Source of the DNA: Allacma fusca
Lineage: Eukaryota; Arthropoda; Collembola; Symphypleona; Sminthuridae
Assembly: GCA_947179485.1 (NCBI GenBank)
Contig: OX359245.1
Coordinates: 74,015,067-74,079,066 of the forward strand
DNA: 64,000 nucleotides
Reading direction: 5' to 3'
The notes beneath the pieces were generated by a model that saw only the letters and a list, made by a program, of their open reading frames with translations, searched no databases and had not been told where the DNA came from. Positions within the stretch are counted from its first letter, which is position 1; each line of letters opens with the position of its first letter. This document shows, piece after piece, positions 1-11,058 of the stretch. A program made the translations under genes and the position numbers.

Positions 1-842
1 ATAGCTCGGGCTAACTCGCATTTGACAAAAAACACGTTCATGTAATTTTAACAAAATAAAAACTGTTTTTATACATCATATTACTTTCTTTGCACGTAGT
101 TAATTTGGCGTTTAGAAAGTCTTGTATCATTTTGCTTACATTCAAAAATGTATTTACACCGTTTTGTCTCTTTGCTACCCGGAAGCTTAAAGTGTGAAAT
201 TTTTTGAACACATCCTAACCATGAAATGCTTACACGTTAAATTGGTTGTAACTTGTAAAAAAATAAATAAATAATATAAATAATAATTTCATGAATTTGA
301 AATTTTTTTAGCTCTGGAAGTTGTATGATGTAATTTCATATGCTTTTAAAATAGCTTTTTACATATTCAATAAATATTGCTCAGAAACTATCACTGGCTA
401 AATCAAATAAAATATCATGAAAATATTGGCGTCATACATAACTTTGAGAGGAATATTGAATATTCCGGTTCCGGTCATTATATTGTCATCCTCATAGCTT
501 ATAACCAATAACAATCAACTGTATATCCGAGACCTTACAAATTGGATAGGATAATTCCTATATGTATAGGTATTTTTGCGTTCAGTCGCGTTCACTCAAA
601 TTAACAGTTAAAATGGAAAATTCAATTCACGTTCAGTTTATCCGTCTTGCCAATTCATACAACCCAATCATGGAGATTTAATTTGAAGTTCGTGTTTGAT
701 TCCTAAATCTTATTTTCAGCTGAAAATTAGACATTTCAGATATATGTATCTGCGAAAACATCTTGTTTCTACTGTTTTGGTTTAGTTCAAACATTGTTGA
801 CATACATATTTGCTAAATACGAAATTTACATCTTATGCTCTA
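1..842. other. AT-rich DNA without recognisable genes
   Basis: No reading frame, RNA gene or repeat that I can name is visible here. The sequence is AT-rich with short A and T runs. Confidence 0.6.
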
Positions 843-945
843 TTTTCTTAACGTCAGGCCGTAATTTAAAACAACTTAAACTTCCATTGTTCCCCACGCA
901 TACCACCATTACTCTTTACACAAAAATTATAGTTGCTGATAAAAC
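843..945. repeat. Inverted dispersed repeat, left copy
   Basis: A stretch with AACGTCAGGCCGTA (about 851-864), followed by a segment with CATACCACCATTACTCTT (about 899-916), recurs in reverse complement at 63590-64000. In the right copy the two segments are about 340 bp apart, so the left copy looks internally deleted. It may be a relic of a dispersed transposable element. No terminal structure or protein identifies it. Confidence 0.5.
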
Positions 946-974
946 TATAATTAGTTAAAAATGCGGCATAATAA

Positions 975-1115
975 TCTCCGAAGCAATTTTCTCCGCGTAA
1001 ATTTCTCTCACCAGGCGTAAAATTCTCCGCGTAAGAATCTCCGCGTAATAATCTCCAAACGGGCATAGTAATCACCAGTGGAATTGTCTCTGCGTAAAAA
1101 TCCCCGGCGGAGTTT
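975..1115. repeat. Degenerate short tandem repeat, TCTCCGCGTAA type
   Basis: Variants of TCTCCGCGTAA recur several times between about 975 and 1110, with irregular spacing of 13-30 bases. An apparent minus-strand reading frame across this block (866-1075) is best explained by the repeat and is not called a gene. Confidence 0.5.
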
Positions 1116-1380
1116 TATTGAGTGCTGTTCTTACACTTTAATATATATAAAAAGCTACACATACGTAGTTTGTGTAGGTGCTCCCGTAAACCCAGTGTTG
1201 AAAGCTATTTTGTAAGTCACTGCATAACACGCGGTTGGAATTTTTCCGCTTCGACCAGATACCTCGGCTTTAAAATCATCCCCTTGAATCATCCTAGGCA
1301 GGGACTCTCAGTGTTTTTTAATGCTGGTCCCCGTTGTCAAATGTTGCGATCCAAAACGGGCAAACAAATTTGCTTTACAA

Positions 1381-1985
1381 GGAACCCAGTCAACAAATAG
1401 TACAAGTATATATTTTGACCATTGGCAGTGTATTTTATTAATTGCAGACTTGCTACCGGAAAAAATGAAGTTGAAAAAGAAAAGTAACGTCGGTGTAATG
1501 ACCAGCTGGCGTTATCTTGACTTTCCGATTGCACACACGTGTTGTCTTTGACACCATTATTTCCAGACAAAAAAAAACGAAGCAAATAGCAGACAAAAGC
1601 GATAACGTGAAAAATAATGCTTAAATGAAATCTGACTCCAAATTTAGTCCTCCAATTGATCTTGGTAAACTCTGCAAGTATACTTCAAGCTAGACTTCGG
1701 TTGGTATAATTCAGCGAACCTGACCCGAACCCTGAGGAATATCCAACTTTCCATTAATTTCCCCTGAAACTCGAATAACTTACTCCAGTAGAAATCGGAT
1801 ATTCAACAACCATACAGTCCATGCAAAATAAACTCCTTTCCCATAACAAAATGGGTTTCTCAGTACGGTACTTCGTCGCTGTTTTGGAACATACAAGTTC
1901 AGAATTGAACTCCGGAAATCTATTAAAGCCACGTTGTTGCATCCGGAAACATGTTGTTCGATGCTAACGTAAGGTTACGTAGTTT
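1381..1985 (-). pseudogene. Truncated IR relic (3' end only)
   Basis: On the minus strand this matches the last exon-sized part and 3' flank of the intact IR genes at 11059-13182 and 22177-24300. The match covers the segment around TCTGCAAGTA...CTTCAAGCTAGACTTCGG, the C-terminal transmembrane segment, and the flanking block near 1381-1460 that matches about 10690-10780. It stops abruptly near 1985, where sequence belonging to another part of the unit begins. The ligand-binding part, pore and first two membrane segments are missing and the frame is broken. The extended C-terminal region (ACACACGTGTTG) is shared with the third, disrupted IR rather than with the two intact ones. Confidence 0.65.
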
Positions 1986-2520
1986 GTGTTCGACACAAGT
2001 ATCCATCTGAAGCCAATCCTGGTAAACTCAAGTTTCCTTCCAGATATATCAAAGGGACAATTTTCCCTCGTTATGGAAAAGATAATGGTCCATTTCAAAT
2101 TTTTATTATAAATGTGTTATTAGATTGAAACTACAGTATTTCAAATAAGAATTTAACTTAAACTGCAGTCATGTTCAACATCCCAATTAATTTCTTTATT
2201 CAATCTGAATCATTCAGTTTATAAGCAAATGTATATCAAAGGTATCCATCGTTTGTTAGAAAATTCCTCGGAGATCCGCCTAGTCCAGAGTGAACGCTTA
2301 ACAGTCAAACCCGCACATGTTCACAAAACAATAGTTTTTTTTAGAGCTCACGTGCATTCTGGGACGCTGTGGTTCAAATGCTCAGTTATTTGTACTAAAG
2401 CTAATTGCAAAATAATACTTTCATAACATAATGATAGACTTCCATCGAGGGCTTGACGTCTCCCCCTGAACATCTTATTCAGGATGATGATAAAAGGTAA
2501 TTGTATGTTCCAAATTGCAG
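1985..2520. repeat. Diverged partial copy of unit segment 5250-5810
   Basis: This stretch aligns by eye with 5250-5810 and 16370-16930. Shared blocks include AACTCAAGTTTCCTTCCA, the poly-pyrimidine block near TTTCTTTATTCAATCTGAA, and GACTTCCATCGAGGGCTTGA. It is more diverged than the two main units are from each other, so it is an older duplicate. No gene is supported. Confidence 0.6.
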
Positions 2521-2759
2521 GGCAGTACTCGTCATTCTGGTTAACGGAGATATGCCAACTTTATTCCGCAAAGTCAAGAAGCCTTCAAATTTTGCTATTT
2601 AAAAAATTTCCCATTATTGTGACATTTCAAGATTTTATTAGAAGCGTGTTTGGCTCAAGCAAGAGTGTTTGAAATTATAATTTACAATTACATTCATGAT
2701 CCATGCTCCAGTCGATTTGTGGATTGTTCAACTTAAAATCAACTGTATTACAAAGATTT

Positions 2760-3105
2760 CTAACGCACGTCCTATCTAGCAAAACAGATTACACGATTGC
2801 ATCATTTGTTGGAAATTTTTTTGTAGATCCCCCTAGTTCAGAGTGAAGACTTAACACATAACAGAGGCCAAAAAAGTTTACAAGTAAATACGTTTTAATT
2901 ATCTCGGAGCATTTTAGGACGCTGTTAATCAAATGTTTAATATTGTGGGCACTAAAAAGCTAAATACAAAATAATATTTTCAACCGAAATCTCCTTCGAG
3001 GAATTGACATCCCCCCTGGTCATCTCATGCACAATGATGATAGAATGTAATTATCTGTTCCAAATTACAGTGTATATGCTTTCTATAGATGAGATTGCCG
3101 TTCAA
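2760..3105. repeat. Second, more diverged copy of unit segment near 5560-5850
   Basis: The blocks TAGATCCCCCTAG, CATCTCATGCACAATGATGA and TCTATAGATGAGATTG repeat the order seen at 2270-2520 and 5560-5850 with many substitutions. Together with 1985-2520 this shows at least two old local duplications before the clean tandem units begin. Confidence 0.5.
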
Positions 3106-3658
3106 AACAGTACGAGGCGGAATAATTGAAAACATTTACAGAAAGGGATATTCATCTTCTCTTTAAAAGGCTTTGTAATGATAAAGCATCATTATTTATA
3201 AAAATCTCAATGGATTTGAATAAAACTTTTTTTGGACATTCACTGATCCGACTGTTGAATGAGACTAATTATAAATAGTTCTGGTCCTGGAATTCCTTTG
3301 TACCATGTTTTTTGGTCCAAGTGTTAAACAAACCATTTTAAATTGTCCTGGTGAACCGGAGCGGAACATTCTCAGAACAAGTTTCAGGCCAGAAAACATA
3401 AATACAATCTTTTGAGTAATATTACTAAGTTGAAACTGCAAATAAAAAGAAATAATTTCTCAATCGGGAAAATATCAAAAGCACATGATCAGATCCAAAA
3501 TACTAAGATCAAAATGTTTATAAGCGTGCAAGACCACTTTACCGTTTTAAAATTTGTGTCTTCAGGCTGTCTCTTTTTAAATAAATATTATTAGAATGGT
3601 TTAATAATTATAACTTTGTCCAAATATTATAAGCGCTAATTACAACAAAAGAATAATT

Positions 3659-4099
3659 TTACGTGGTAAAAGTATTATTCAATAATTGTATGAGTCTTTG
3701 CCTATAGATCTGCAGTTTCCTTCTCGTAACTGTAATTTGGATCAGCTCCAGATTGTTTACAAACCGATTTGTTGACAAATCGTCCATAACAAATGTACTA
3801 ATAAAGTGTATTAGTAAAGTAGCAGAAAATAAAAGTTGGACTGCTTCTGCGGTCATCTTTGTACACAAATTTGAGTGACATATTCCAAGCAATTACTTTA
3901 TGAAAATTTGAGATACTTTTTGGGAATATTCTGGTCCAAGGGTCAACACGGATGCCCTCAATGGGAAAATATTAAAGGACTCATTTGATGTACCTTCGAT
4001 TGCTAATGGAATTACGGAAGAAAACAATTTTATCCCTGATATTCTGACGTGTAAAAAAATTCTCCGAAATCGGAAACAATTGCACAAAAAGACCTGCAA
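3659..4099 (-). pseudogene. Decayed membrane-protein fragment, unit A
   Basis: Read on the minus strand, 4099 down to 3659 is one open frame of about 146 codons broken by a single in-frame stop (3893-3895). The second half has a hydrophobic segment (VQLLFSATLLIHFISTF) preceded by a short amphipathic stretch. This is reminiscent of the C-terminal end of an ionotropic-receptor-like protein, but I cannot confirm the family. The same stop is present in unit B (14621-15061), so the decay predates the duplication. An unspliced exon boundary is the alternative explanation. Confidence 0.35.
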
Positions 4100-4479
4100 C
4101 TATTTACACAAATTTAGCAAATAAACTAGAATAAAGATAATATACTTGTAATCAGAAAATATTACTTAAAAAAAATTAAGTGAGAGTTTGAGGATTTATT
4201 TCTGCGGATTTGCATATTAATTTCAACAACTAAAAGCAAACCAAAGCATCATAGCGCTTTGCATTGTCTTGGAGATATCAAGGTCTATTGTAACAATAAA
4301 TTTTGTATGGAGTACGACTTTTCTAACTTTGCGATGCTTGTTAAGTTAACTGTAAGGTTATTCTATAGTTTCAAGTTTGTAGGGTGTTCATTGGTAAAAC
4401 GACCATAATACATTCCAAAATGAGATTCATTTTTACTTCTGATATAAATTACGTCGTAAAAGTGCAGCGGATTTTTTAG
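4100..4479. other. Intergenic AT-rich sequence, unit A
   Basis: There is no gene or defined repeat between the decayed fragment and the minisatellite. The same sequence lies at 15062-15441. Confidence 0.6.
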
Positions 4480-5030
4480 CCTGACCCCAAATATTTCACC
4501 CTGACTCCAAATACTTTATCATGACCCCAAATATTTTACACTGACCCCAAATATTTTACCCTGACACCAAATATTTTACCTTGACCCCAAATATTTTACC
4601 CTGACACCAAATATTTTACCCTGACACCAAATATTTTACCATGACTCCAAATATTTTACACTGACCCCAAATATTTTACAATGACCCCAAATATTTCACT
4701 GTCACCCCAAATATTTTACTGTCACCCCAAATATTTTACTGTCACCCCAAATATTTCTTTGTCACCCCAAATATTTCACCGTGACCCCAAATATTTTACC
4801 ATGACCCTAAATATTTTACCCTGACCCAAAATGTTTCATCGTGACCCCACATATTTTACCCCGACACCAAATCATTTACCCTGACCCCAAATATTTCACC
4901 GTGACATCAAATATTTCACCCTGACATCAAATATTTCACCCTGACATCAAATATTTCACCCTGACCCCAAATATTTTAAACTGACCCTAAATGTTTTACC
5001 CTGGCACCACATACTTTACCCTGACGGTGT
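4480..5030. repeat. 19-bp minisatellite, unit A
   Basis: This is a tandem array of about 29 units with the consensus TGACCCCAAATATTTTACC. Variants differ mainly at CCCC/CACC/CATC and TTTTAC/TTTCAC, and the TGTCACCCC variants cluster in the middle. The CATC variant occurs three times near the right end. The corresponding array in unit B is about 160 bp longer. Confidence 0.95.
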
Positions 5031-5342
5031 CAGATGGGCCACCCTGCAAATCCCAAAGAAGCCGCCGGATTGGAAACCCATCTTCCATGATAATTTGTAA
5101 TCTTCCGATTTAATACAGAGTGCATCATCAAAATCAAACAACATAATGACAGTTTCTATGGATTCACTTTCTTTAGAGGCTTTGAAGTCTAAAGTAAAAT
5201 TGGGCTGATCCCACCAACGAATCCGTGCCAACAATTTTACAAATTTTTCGTACGTATATTTTGTTCGACAAAAATATCCATAAGAAGCCAATACTGGTAA
5301 ACTCAAGTTTCCTTCCAAATATATCAAAGGGAAAATTAGCAC
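5016..5342 (-). other. Open frame of 108 codons, unknown, unit A
   Basis: This minus-strand frame has no ATG start (the first usable codon is GTG) and runs into the edge of the minisatellite. It has an ordinary globular-looking composition (for example RIRWWDQPNFTL and ETVIMLFDFDDAL). The second of these distantly recalls the hydrophobic strand in the N-terminal domain of the nearby IRs. It is preserved with one substitution at 16138-16464. It may be an exon relic; function not recognised. Confidence 0.25.
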
Positions 5343-6536
5343 TCGTTATGGAGAAGATAACGGATCATTTCAAAGTTTTATTATAAATCTGTTATCAGGT
5401 TTATAGTATTTCAAATAAGGATTTGCAACTACATTCATGTTTCACACCCCAATTGATTTCTTTATTCAATCTGAACCATTCAGTTTTTGAACAATTGTAT
5501 ATCAAACGTATCTAAGGCATTTTCTTCCAAGAAAAGCAGATTACCCGAATCCATCGTTGTAGAAAAATTCCTTGTAAATCCCCCTAAGAGTGAATGCTCG
5601 ACAGCAAAACGCCCACATGTTCACAGAACAATAGTGTTTTTAGAGCTCAGGTGCATTTTGGGATGCTGTGGTTCAAATGCTCAGTTAGTTGCACTAAAAA
5701 TAAATGCAAAATAAACTTCCAATAGACTTCCATCGAGGGCTTGAAATCTCCCCCTGATCATCTCATTCACGATGAGGATAGAAGGTAATTGTATGTTCCA
5801 AATTACAGAGCATGCTCTCTACTATAGATGAGATTGACGCCAAAAGCTGGAAAGTTTAACAACCGTATGTTTGTATGATGTGATATCTTTATTCTGGTTA
5901 ATGGAGATATGTCAACTTTATTCCGCAATGTCAAGGAGCTTTGACATTATGTTATTTAAAAAATTTCCATTATTGTGGCATTGTTGCAATTATACATAAC
6001 TATAGCAGCATTTCCACGGATGGTTATTTAGTTTGATAAAAATTCCCATTAAAAGGGCTCTTTAGAAGTTTCCTTATAAAATGAGACAACTCCGCATCAA
6101 ACGGGTTGATTCCATTGGGCTTCCGACTCTGTCCCAGACACAAATCACAACTGTCCATGAAAATATAGAATTTTACAATTTTCAGGCGGATTCGTTTTAG
6201 GTTCTATTTAACTGCAGTAATATTTCAGTTCCTTCGCTGTCTCTCAAACTCTGCACACAGAGTCCGTGATCTAGCCCTTGGAAGCTGACAAATGTAGTTC
6301 AAGAGCATTGCAAAAAAAATCGACTTACTGGAAACTAAACGTCTTTTGTAAGTTTTTGTGAATTTTGACTTTTTTACATTTTGAATTTTAACATTTTGGT
6401 TTTCTGTTCAGCTTGTCAAATGTACATTTTACATATTTTATTAATTCCACAGAATTCCCAACGTGCCCCACTCTGACTAATTATTACTCCAAAGCATTAG
6501 GTATTACCGGACTGTTCTTAGGAACATATTCGCATT
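5343..6536. other. Non-coding unit A sequence
   Basis: The first 500 bases are the parent-like version of the diverged copies at 1985-3105. A 75-codon plus-strand frame at 5487-5714 has no family features. The rest is AT-rich with no visible gene. It is nearly identical to 16465-17658. Confidence 0.5.
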
Positions 6537-6758
6537 TTAAATACAATTTCTTGATAAATCATTACAGCAATAGATCATATGTTCAGTGAGAAAATAACAA
6601 ATATTTGCTCCTTCACAATCTTGCACAATAGTATTCATATACCAATCAGCAGTATCTATTACTTTTGCTAATTCCATAATGAAATTCGTATAATTACTGT
6701 AAGGCAGGGGCGGGATTTTTGTCCGAAGACGGCAACATTCTTCCCAGGAAAAATTCAT
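6537..6758 (-). CDS. Small cysteine-rich ORF, unit A (hypothetical)
   Basis: An ATG-started frame of 73 codons with seven cysteines (one near residue 8-9 as CC, then QDCEGANIC, IYCC and RNC) and an acidic helix-like middle. It could be one exon of a secreted cysteine-rich protein, but there is no signal peptide and no partner exon that I can identify. It is unchanged in unit B (17659-17880). This is only weak evidence of selection, since the flanking non-coding DNA is also almost identical. Confidence 0.25.
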   Translation of the reverse strand: MNFSWEECCRLRTKIPPLPYSNYTNFIMELAKVIDTADWYMNTIVQDCEGANICYFLTEHMIYCCNDLSRNCI

Positions 6759-7817
6759 TTATAGCATAGAAAATTCAAAGGGAATAGATTTATTTTAACG
6801 AGCATGAACTTTTAAATTTACTGACATTTTTCAGGGAAATGTATTATTCAAGCGGGGGTCTTTATACTGGTTGACCAGATTTGGCTTGGGTTTGACGTCC
6901 TGTTTTTCAACTCCTAGAACTTGTTTTCTGTAGGGACTTTTTAAATCGTTGAACTTTGTTTTCAGCAGGGAATTTTTAAGTCTTGGAGGACCTTCCTGCA
7001 GGGACATTTGATTCAGCAGGGAAATTCGGACAGTCTTCCAGGGAGATTTATAACAATCCAACCCCGCTGTGACGTAGTGGAAATCCTATTGAGAAAATAT
7101 TTTCAATTAGTAAATATTCCTCTCCGGTCCTCCCATATAATAAATATGTATTAAGATTAGAACCCTTAAAAAATATTTTGTACCGGGTACTTTCATTTCT
7201 ATTGCTGAGAAGATTTTCTCACCTCGATGTTAAAAAGGTTCAAGTTTTTAATTTTAAGTTAAATCAAAAGTAGTCTTGATACGTTTTTACAAAGCAAATT
7301 TTCTATTTTCAGAAATCCATTCCTCAAAAATGTAATTTAACACAACACAGTCCTTTTATTGAGAGTATCCACAAGTTTCAGGGAGTTTCCCTCCATTCCT
7401 TAAAACGACACGCTTCTTACCTGGTGAGATTTTAGAGCCACAAATGTCAAAATAATCCTTGCTTTTTGCAGCTGAAATTCATTTTAAATTTTCCAGATGT
7501 TAACATTTTTTAAACGCCTGTCCTTCACAACTCAAAATTTAAAGACAACAATGGAAGCAAATTTTTATTTTGCTAGACTTTTAATCACTAATTGTGGAAC
7601 GATTGTCGAACTAAATTGAGGTTTGGATTTAGGTTAAAAATTTTTAAGGACAAAACATAGTAATTGGAACATTTGCAGAAAAGAGTATCTCTCTCTTTGA
7701 TATGCATTGTAATATGGATAAACTAAAAACATTATGCACAATGTTGATCCCTAATCAATATTAACAGGAATATTTGACGCAATGGATTGATTTCAAACCT
7801 GGTATATCAAATGTATC
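6759..7817. other. Non-coding sequence upstream of the 7TM gene, unit A
   Basis: Around 6870-7060 the minus strand carries irregular repeats of TCCCTGCTGAA and TCCCTGCAGG, which explain an apparent 76-codon frame. The rest is AT-rich and probably includes the promoter of the 7TM receptor gene. No core promoter could be assigned. Confidence 0.5.
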
Positions 7818-10138
7818 ATGGAGCTGGAATACCCAGGGGAAAGTAATTTCTTGGAGTATGAGAACGGAAGAAATGATTCTTCACCGCCCTTTTTGAACCC
7901 CACTTTCACACACATTTCCTTCATTCTTTTTCTGTTGTATGTTGTCTCAGTGGGGGTGAATTTGATGGTTTTCATGTCTGCTTGGTGGTGCAAGCGACCA
8001 ATTCCTCCTGGATTGATTCTAAATTTTTCCCTTGTTTTTGCAAACCTATTGATAGGAATTTCGATTACTCTTGACTTATTATTGAGTGGTGCTTTACCAG
8101 TCTTATTTCAAAATGAAGGGGGGGGGGGATTTTTGCTTAACTTTAATTTTAAGTATTTTTTTTCAGAGATGCACTTTGATTTCCGTACTTCATTTCCCTG
8201 TCATACAAATTAACGCATGGATGACCGTATCAAAAACAAACTACACCAGTCTTATGACTTTTGGAACGGTTCGAAAACTTGTTTGTGTAATTTGGCTTGC
8301 TGTGCTTCTTGGAACCTTTTCATATTTCTTTGTATCAGTAATTTTGACTGGAAAAGAGGAATGTATGGGCTTTGATGCTTTGCAAGGATTATTGTGGAAA
8401 ATTATATGTTTCCTCTGCACCCTCATTTCCTTCATTGCAGTCCTATTGTTTTACGTCTTCTTTCAACAACATATTATGAGGCGTATTAGGACTACTGCCC
8501 AATTAAAGGTAATTGAGATGTCGATGTTTTATATCAGTTTAATATCTATGTTTCAAATTTTGGCCAAAAAAACCACCAAAATGTGAAACTTTGAATAAAC
8601 GAAACCCAATTTTTTTTACGACATTCTTAAAATTCTTTGTAATCTTCCTTCTTATTGGTGGATAATGTCGCCACAATATTTCCCCTGATTAATTATGATG
8701 ACAAAATCCCATTGAAATATTCTATCAGGATGCTTTTATAGTTACGTGATAAAATCATTCATTTCGCGTTATTCCCAAATGCACTTTTCAAGGATAATTT
8801 AATTACCTTTGAGCTTGTGACATCATAAATACGTTAGTCAAATAACTTCTTCCAATGACTTGAGTAAAAAACATACATGAAGACGAGGCAGCATCTGCTT
8901 ATCTTTTTTGAACTTTGTCCTCAAATCATTACTCAGGTCAAATAAACAAACTAACTACACTAACTTTTTTGTTAGTTGAGTTGTTATTTTGGTAGTAATT
9001 TATATAAGTATAAATAAAAACAATATGTAGCTTCATTTATTTCAAGCTAATTAACATGTTTAGCATTAAAGTCATAGTATTTCTACAAGTTTGTGTTATT
9101 TAGGGGGTCTTGAATAAAAACATTTTGTTGTGATATATACGATACGAAAATTCCAGCTAAAATGTTTGCTGCATGCTTGAATTATATTTACAGAACCCTG
9201 GAACTCCAACTACAAAGAGATACTCCAACTTAAATGCTACCTGTATTTTGCTTCTCTTGACTTTTATAATTGGAATTCTACCAGAGTCGTTGCGGAGTTT
9301 GCTTTTCTGCAAAGAGTGTCCTATTAATGATGTAAGCAAGTTAGCAGTTTTTAAATATTATACATATGTATATAATGCTGTAATTTGACAAGGTATAGGT
9401 ATATATATACATATATGGCTGAATGAGATCCTTGTTTTGTAAACAAATTTCACCGTAACACGTCAACATATTAAAAAATCCCAGGCATAAAAAATGACAA
9501 CGAATTTCAAAATCGCTGCATATATTCCCTGCCAGAAATATTTGTCACTGGGAAGAATCTTCCCAAAAAAATCCAATCCCTGACTTTTAGTTGGAAATAT
9601 TATGATTCGTGTTCATACCTTTCTGCATATATTAGATTCCTGGGACCATGCACACATATGGACACTTAATTTTGCGAACCATCTGCGTACTGAAGACGTT
9701 GGCAATTCCGATTATTTTTGCAGTGCAAATATCCGATGTTGCGGTGAGTTTTTACTACTATAATTATTTATTCCCATAAACTTATTATTTAAGCAGCCCA
9801 AAAATTTTATTTTACATTCAATTAATGCTTGTAATTGTTATGCTTGGATTCGTTGGATTACTTTAGATCGTGGTACTGTGTATAGATTACCAATTATGTT
9901 CTTCTTTGCAACTACCGGTTTTGTAACTGGTTTATTTGGTTGTATAACTTCCGGTTGAAAAACTACTTTTGAGAAAACCTAGATTTGACAAAGTTAATAA
10001 ATCTTGGGAACCCTGGAATGAAAATAGCACTTACATTTTTTTTCCCCGCAGGCCAGTTTGGGACGCATGACCTGTGGGCTACTACCCTATGCATGGAACT
10101 TATGCGATTCTAAAGGACGACCTTTACTACCCGTTTGA
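7818..10138 (+). CDS. Divergent rhodopsin-like 7TM receptor, unit A
   Basis: I infer five coding exons: 7818-8099, 8167-8508, 9194-9331, 9636-9743 and 10052-10138, all joined in phase 0, giving about 318 residues. The ATG at 7818 starts a short N-terminus with an NDS sequon. TM1 holds VGVNLMVF and TM2 LVFANLLIGI. RCTLI supplies a cysteine at the start of TM3. TM4 is WLAVLLGTFSYF and TM5 CTLISFIAVLLFY. TM6 is in the 9194 exon (CILLLLTFIIG) and TM7 in the 9636 exon (TLAIPIIFAVQI). Donors at 8509 (GTAATT), 9332 (GTAAGC) and 9744 (GTGAGT) and their acceptors fit the consensus. The first intron (donor GTCTTA at 8100) is weak, but it removes a poly-G tract that would otherwise break the frame. No DRY or NPxxY motif is present. 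The ligand is unknown. The gene could also be a lineage-specific chemoreceptor. Confidence 0.6.
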
Positions 10139-11058
10139 AAGGTCAATTAAAAATACAGTATTACTGAGGTATAAAGCGAACCATCCGAAGGTAAACTAGA
10201 CACAAAGGTTTACGTCTTCATGTGTCCTACTAAACATTGTATCTATACATGTATAGTTTACACGTTGTTAGAATTTAGTGAAACACTTATAATTGTAATT
10301 AAATTAAATTGAAATAAATTAGAGTTCATTACTAAGGATTATTTTCGGACTGAGTCCATATCATCAATCTTATATCTGATATATTTGTTTATATCCAAAT
10401 TGGATTAGTTTAGGTAATCTACGGAGGTGAGAAAGCAAGGTAGATCTTGACGTAGTAGATCTTTGCGTTGTCAGATAATACATATTATATGTTCTTATGG
10501 AGCTAAGCACAGCGGATTGTTGTAAACAACAATAATTTTAGAAATAATTACCAACTAATTTGAAACGAAATCATCTTACTGTCGTATTAAACTTCATACT
10601 ACGGGGTTTAAATTCTGCCAAAAAATACACAATTATTTGAAGTGGTTTCGTGATATGCAAAAACAAATATTTCCCTTAGTTGGAAGTTGGAACCTGGCCA
10701 ACAAATAGGACGACTATATATATTTTGTCTGTTGGCAATGTATTTGAATAATTGCAGCTTTGCCTACTTGTAAAATGTTTTCATCCGCCTAAACCTACAT
10801 CTAGCTTATTTGTATGCTCTACAAATTGGCTAGGCTCCACCTTCTGACGAAATGTTTACATACCTATTCTTTGTTAGTTCATTTATGTATATGGATACAG
10901 TAGAGCCTGGTGACAAAGTTGCAGCAAACATGATCTAAGACAATAACTTCATCTTCTTCTGAGATTCTTAATTAAAAGAACAGCTGTTTTAAATTATGGC
11001 GCTCTGCTGACGTTCATCAGAAGAATCAAATGAGTTCGAAACACTTCCCTCACTGGAA
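10139..11058. other. Intergenic region between convergent 7TM and IR genes, unit A
   Basis: This separates the 3' ends of two convergent genes. It is AT-rich, with several possible polyadenylation signals for both strands. Its part around 10620-10780 recurs in diverged form at 1381-1460 and 27780-27850, showing that the IR 3' flank belongs to the ancestral repeat unit. Confidence 0.5.

Noticed and set aside
4480..5030. CRISPR-like array
   Set aside because: Regular 19-bp units without spacers, in a eukaryotic context: a minisatellite.
6831..7061. 76-codon minus-strand ORF
   Set aside because: It starts at TTG, is built from TCCCTGCTGAA-type repeats and loses its start in unit B.
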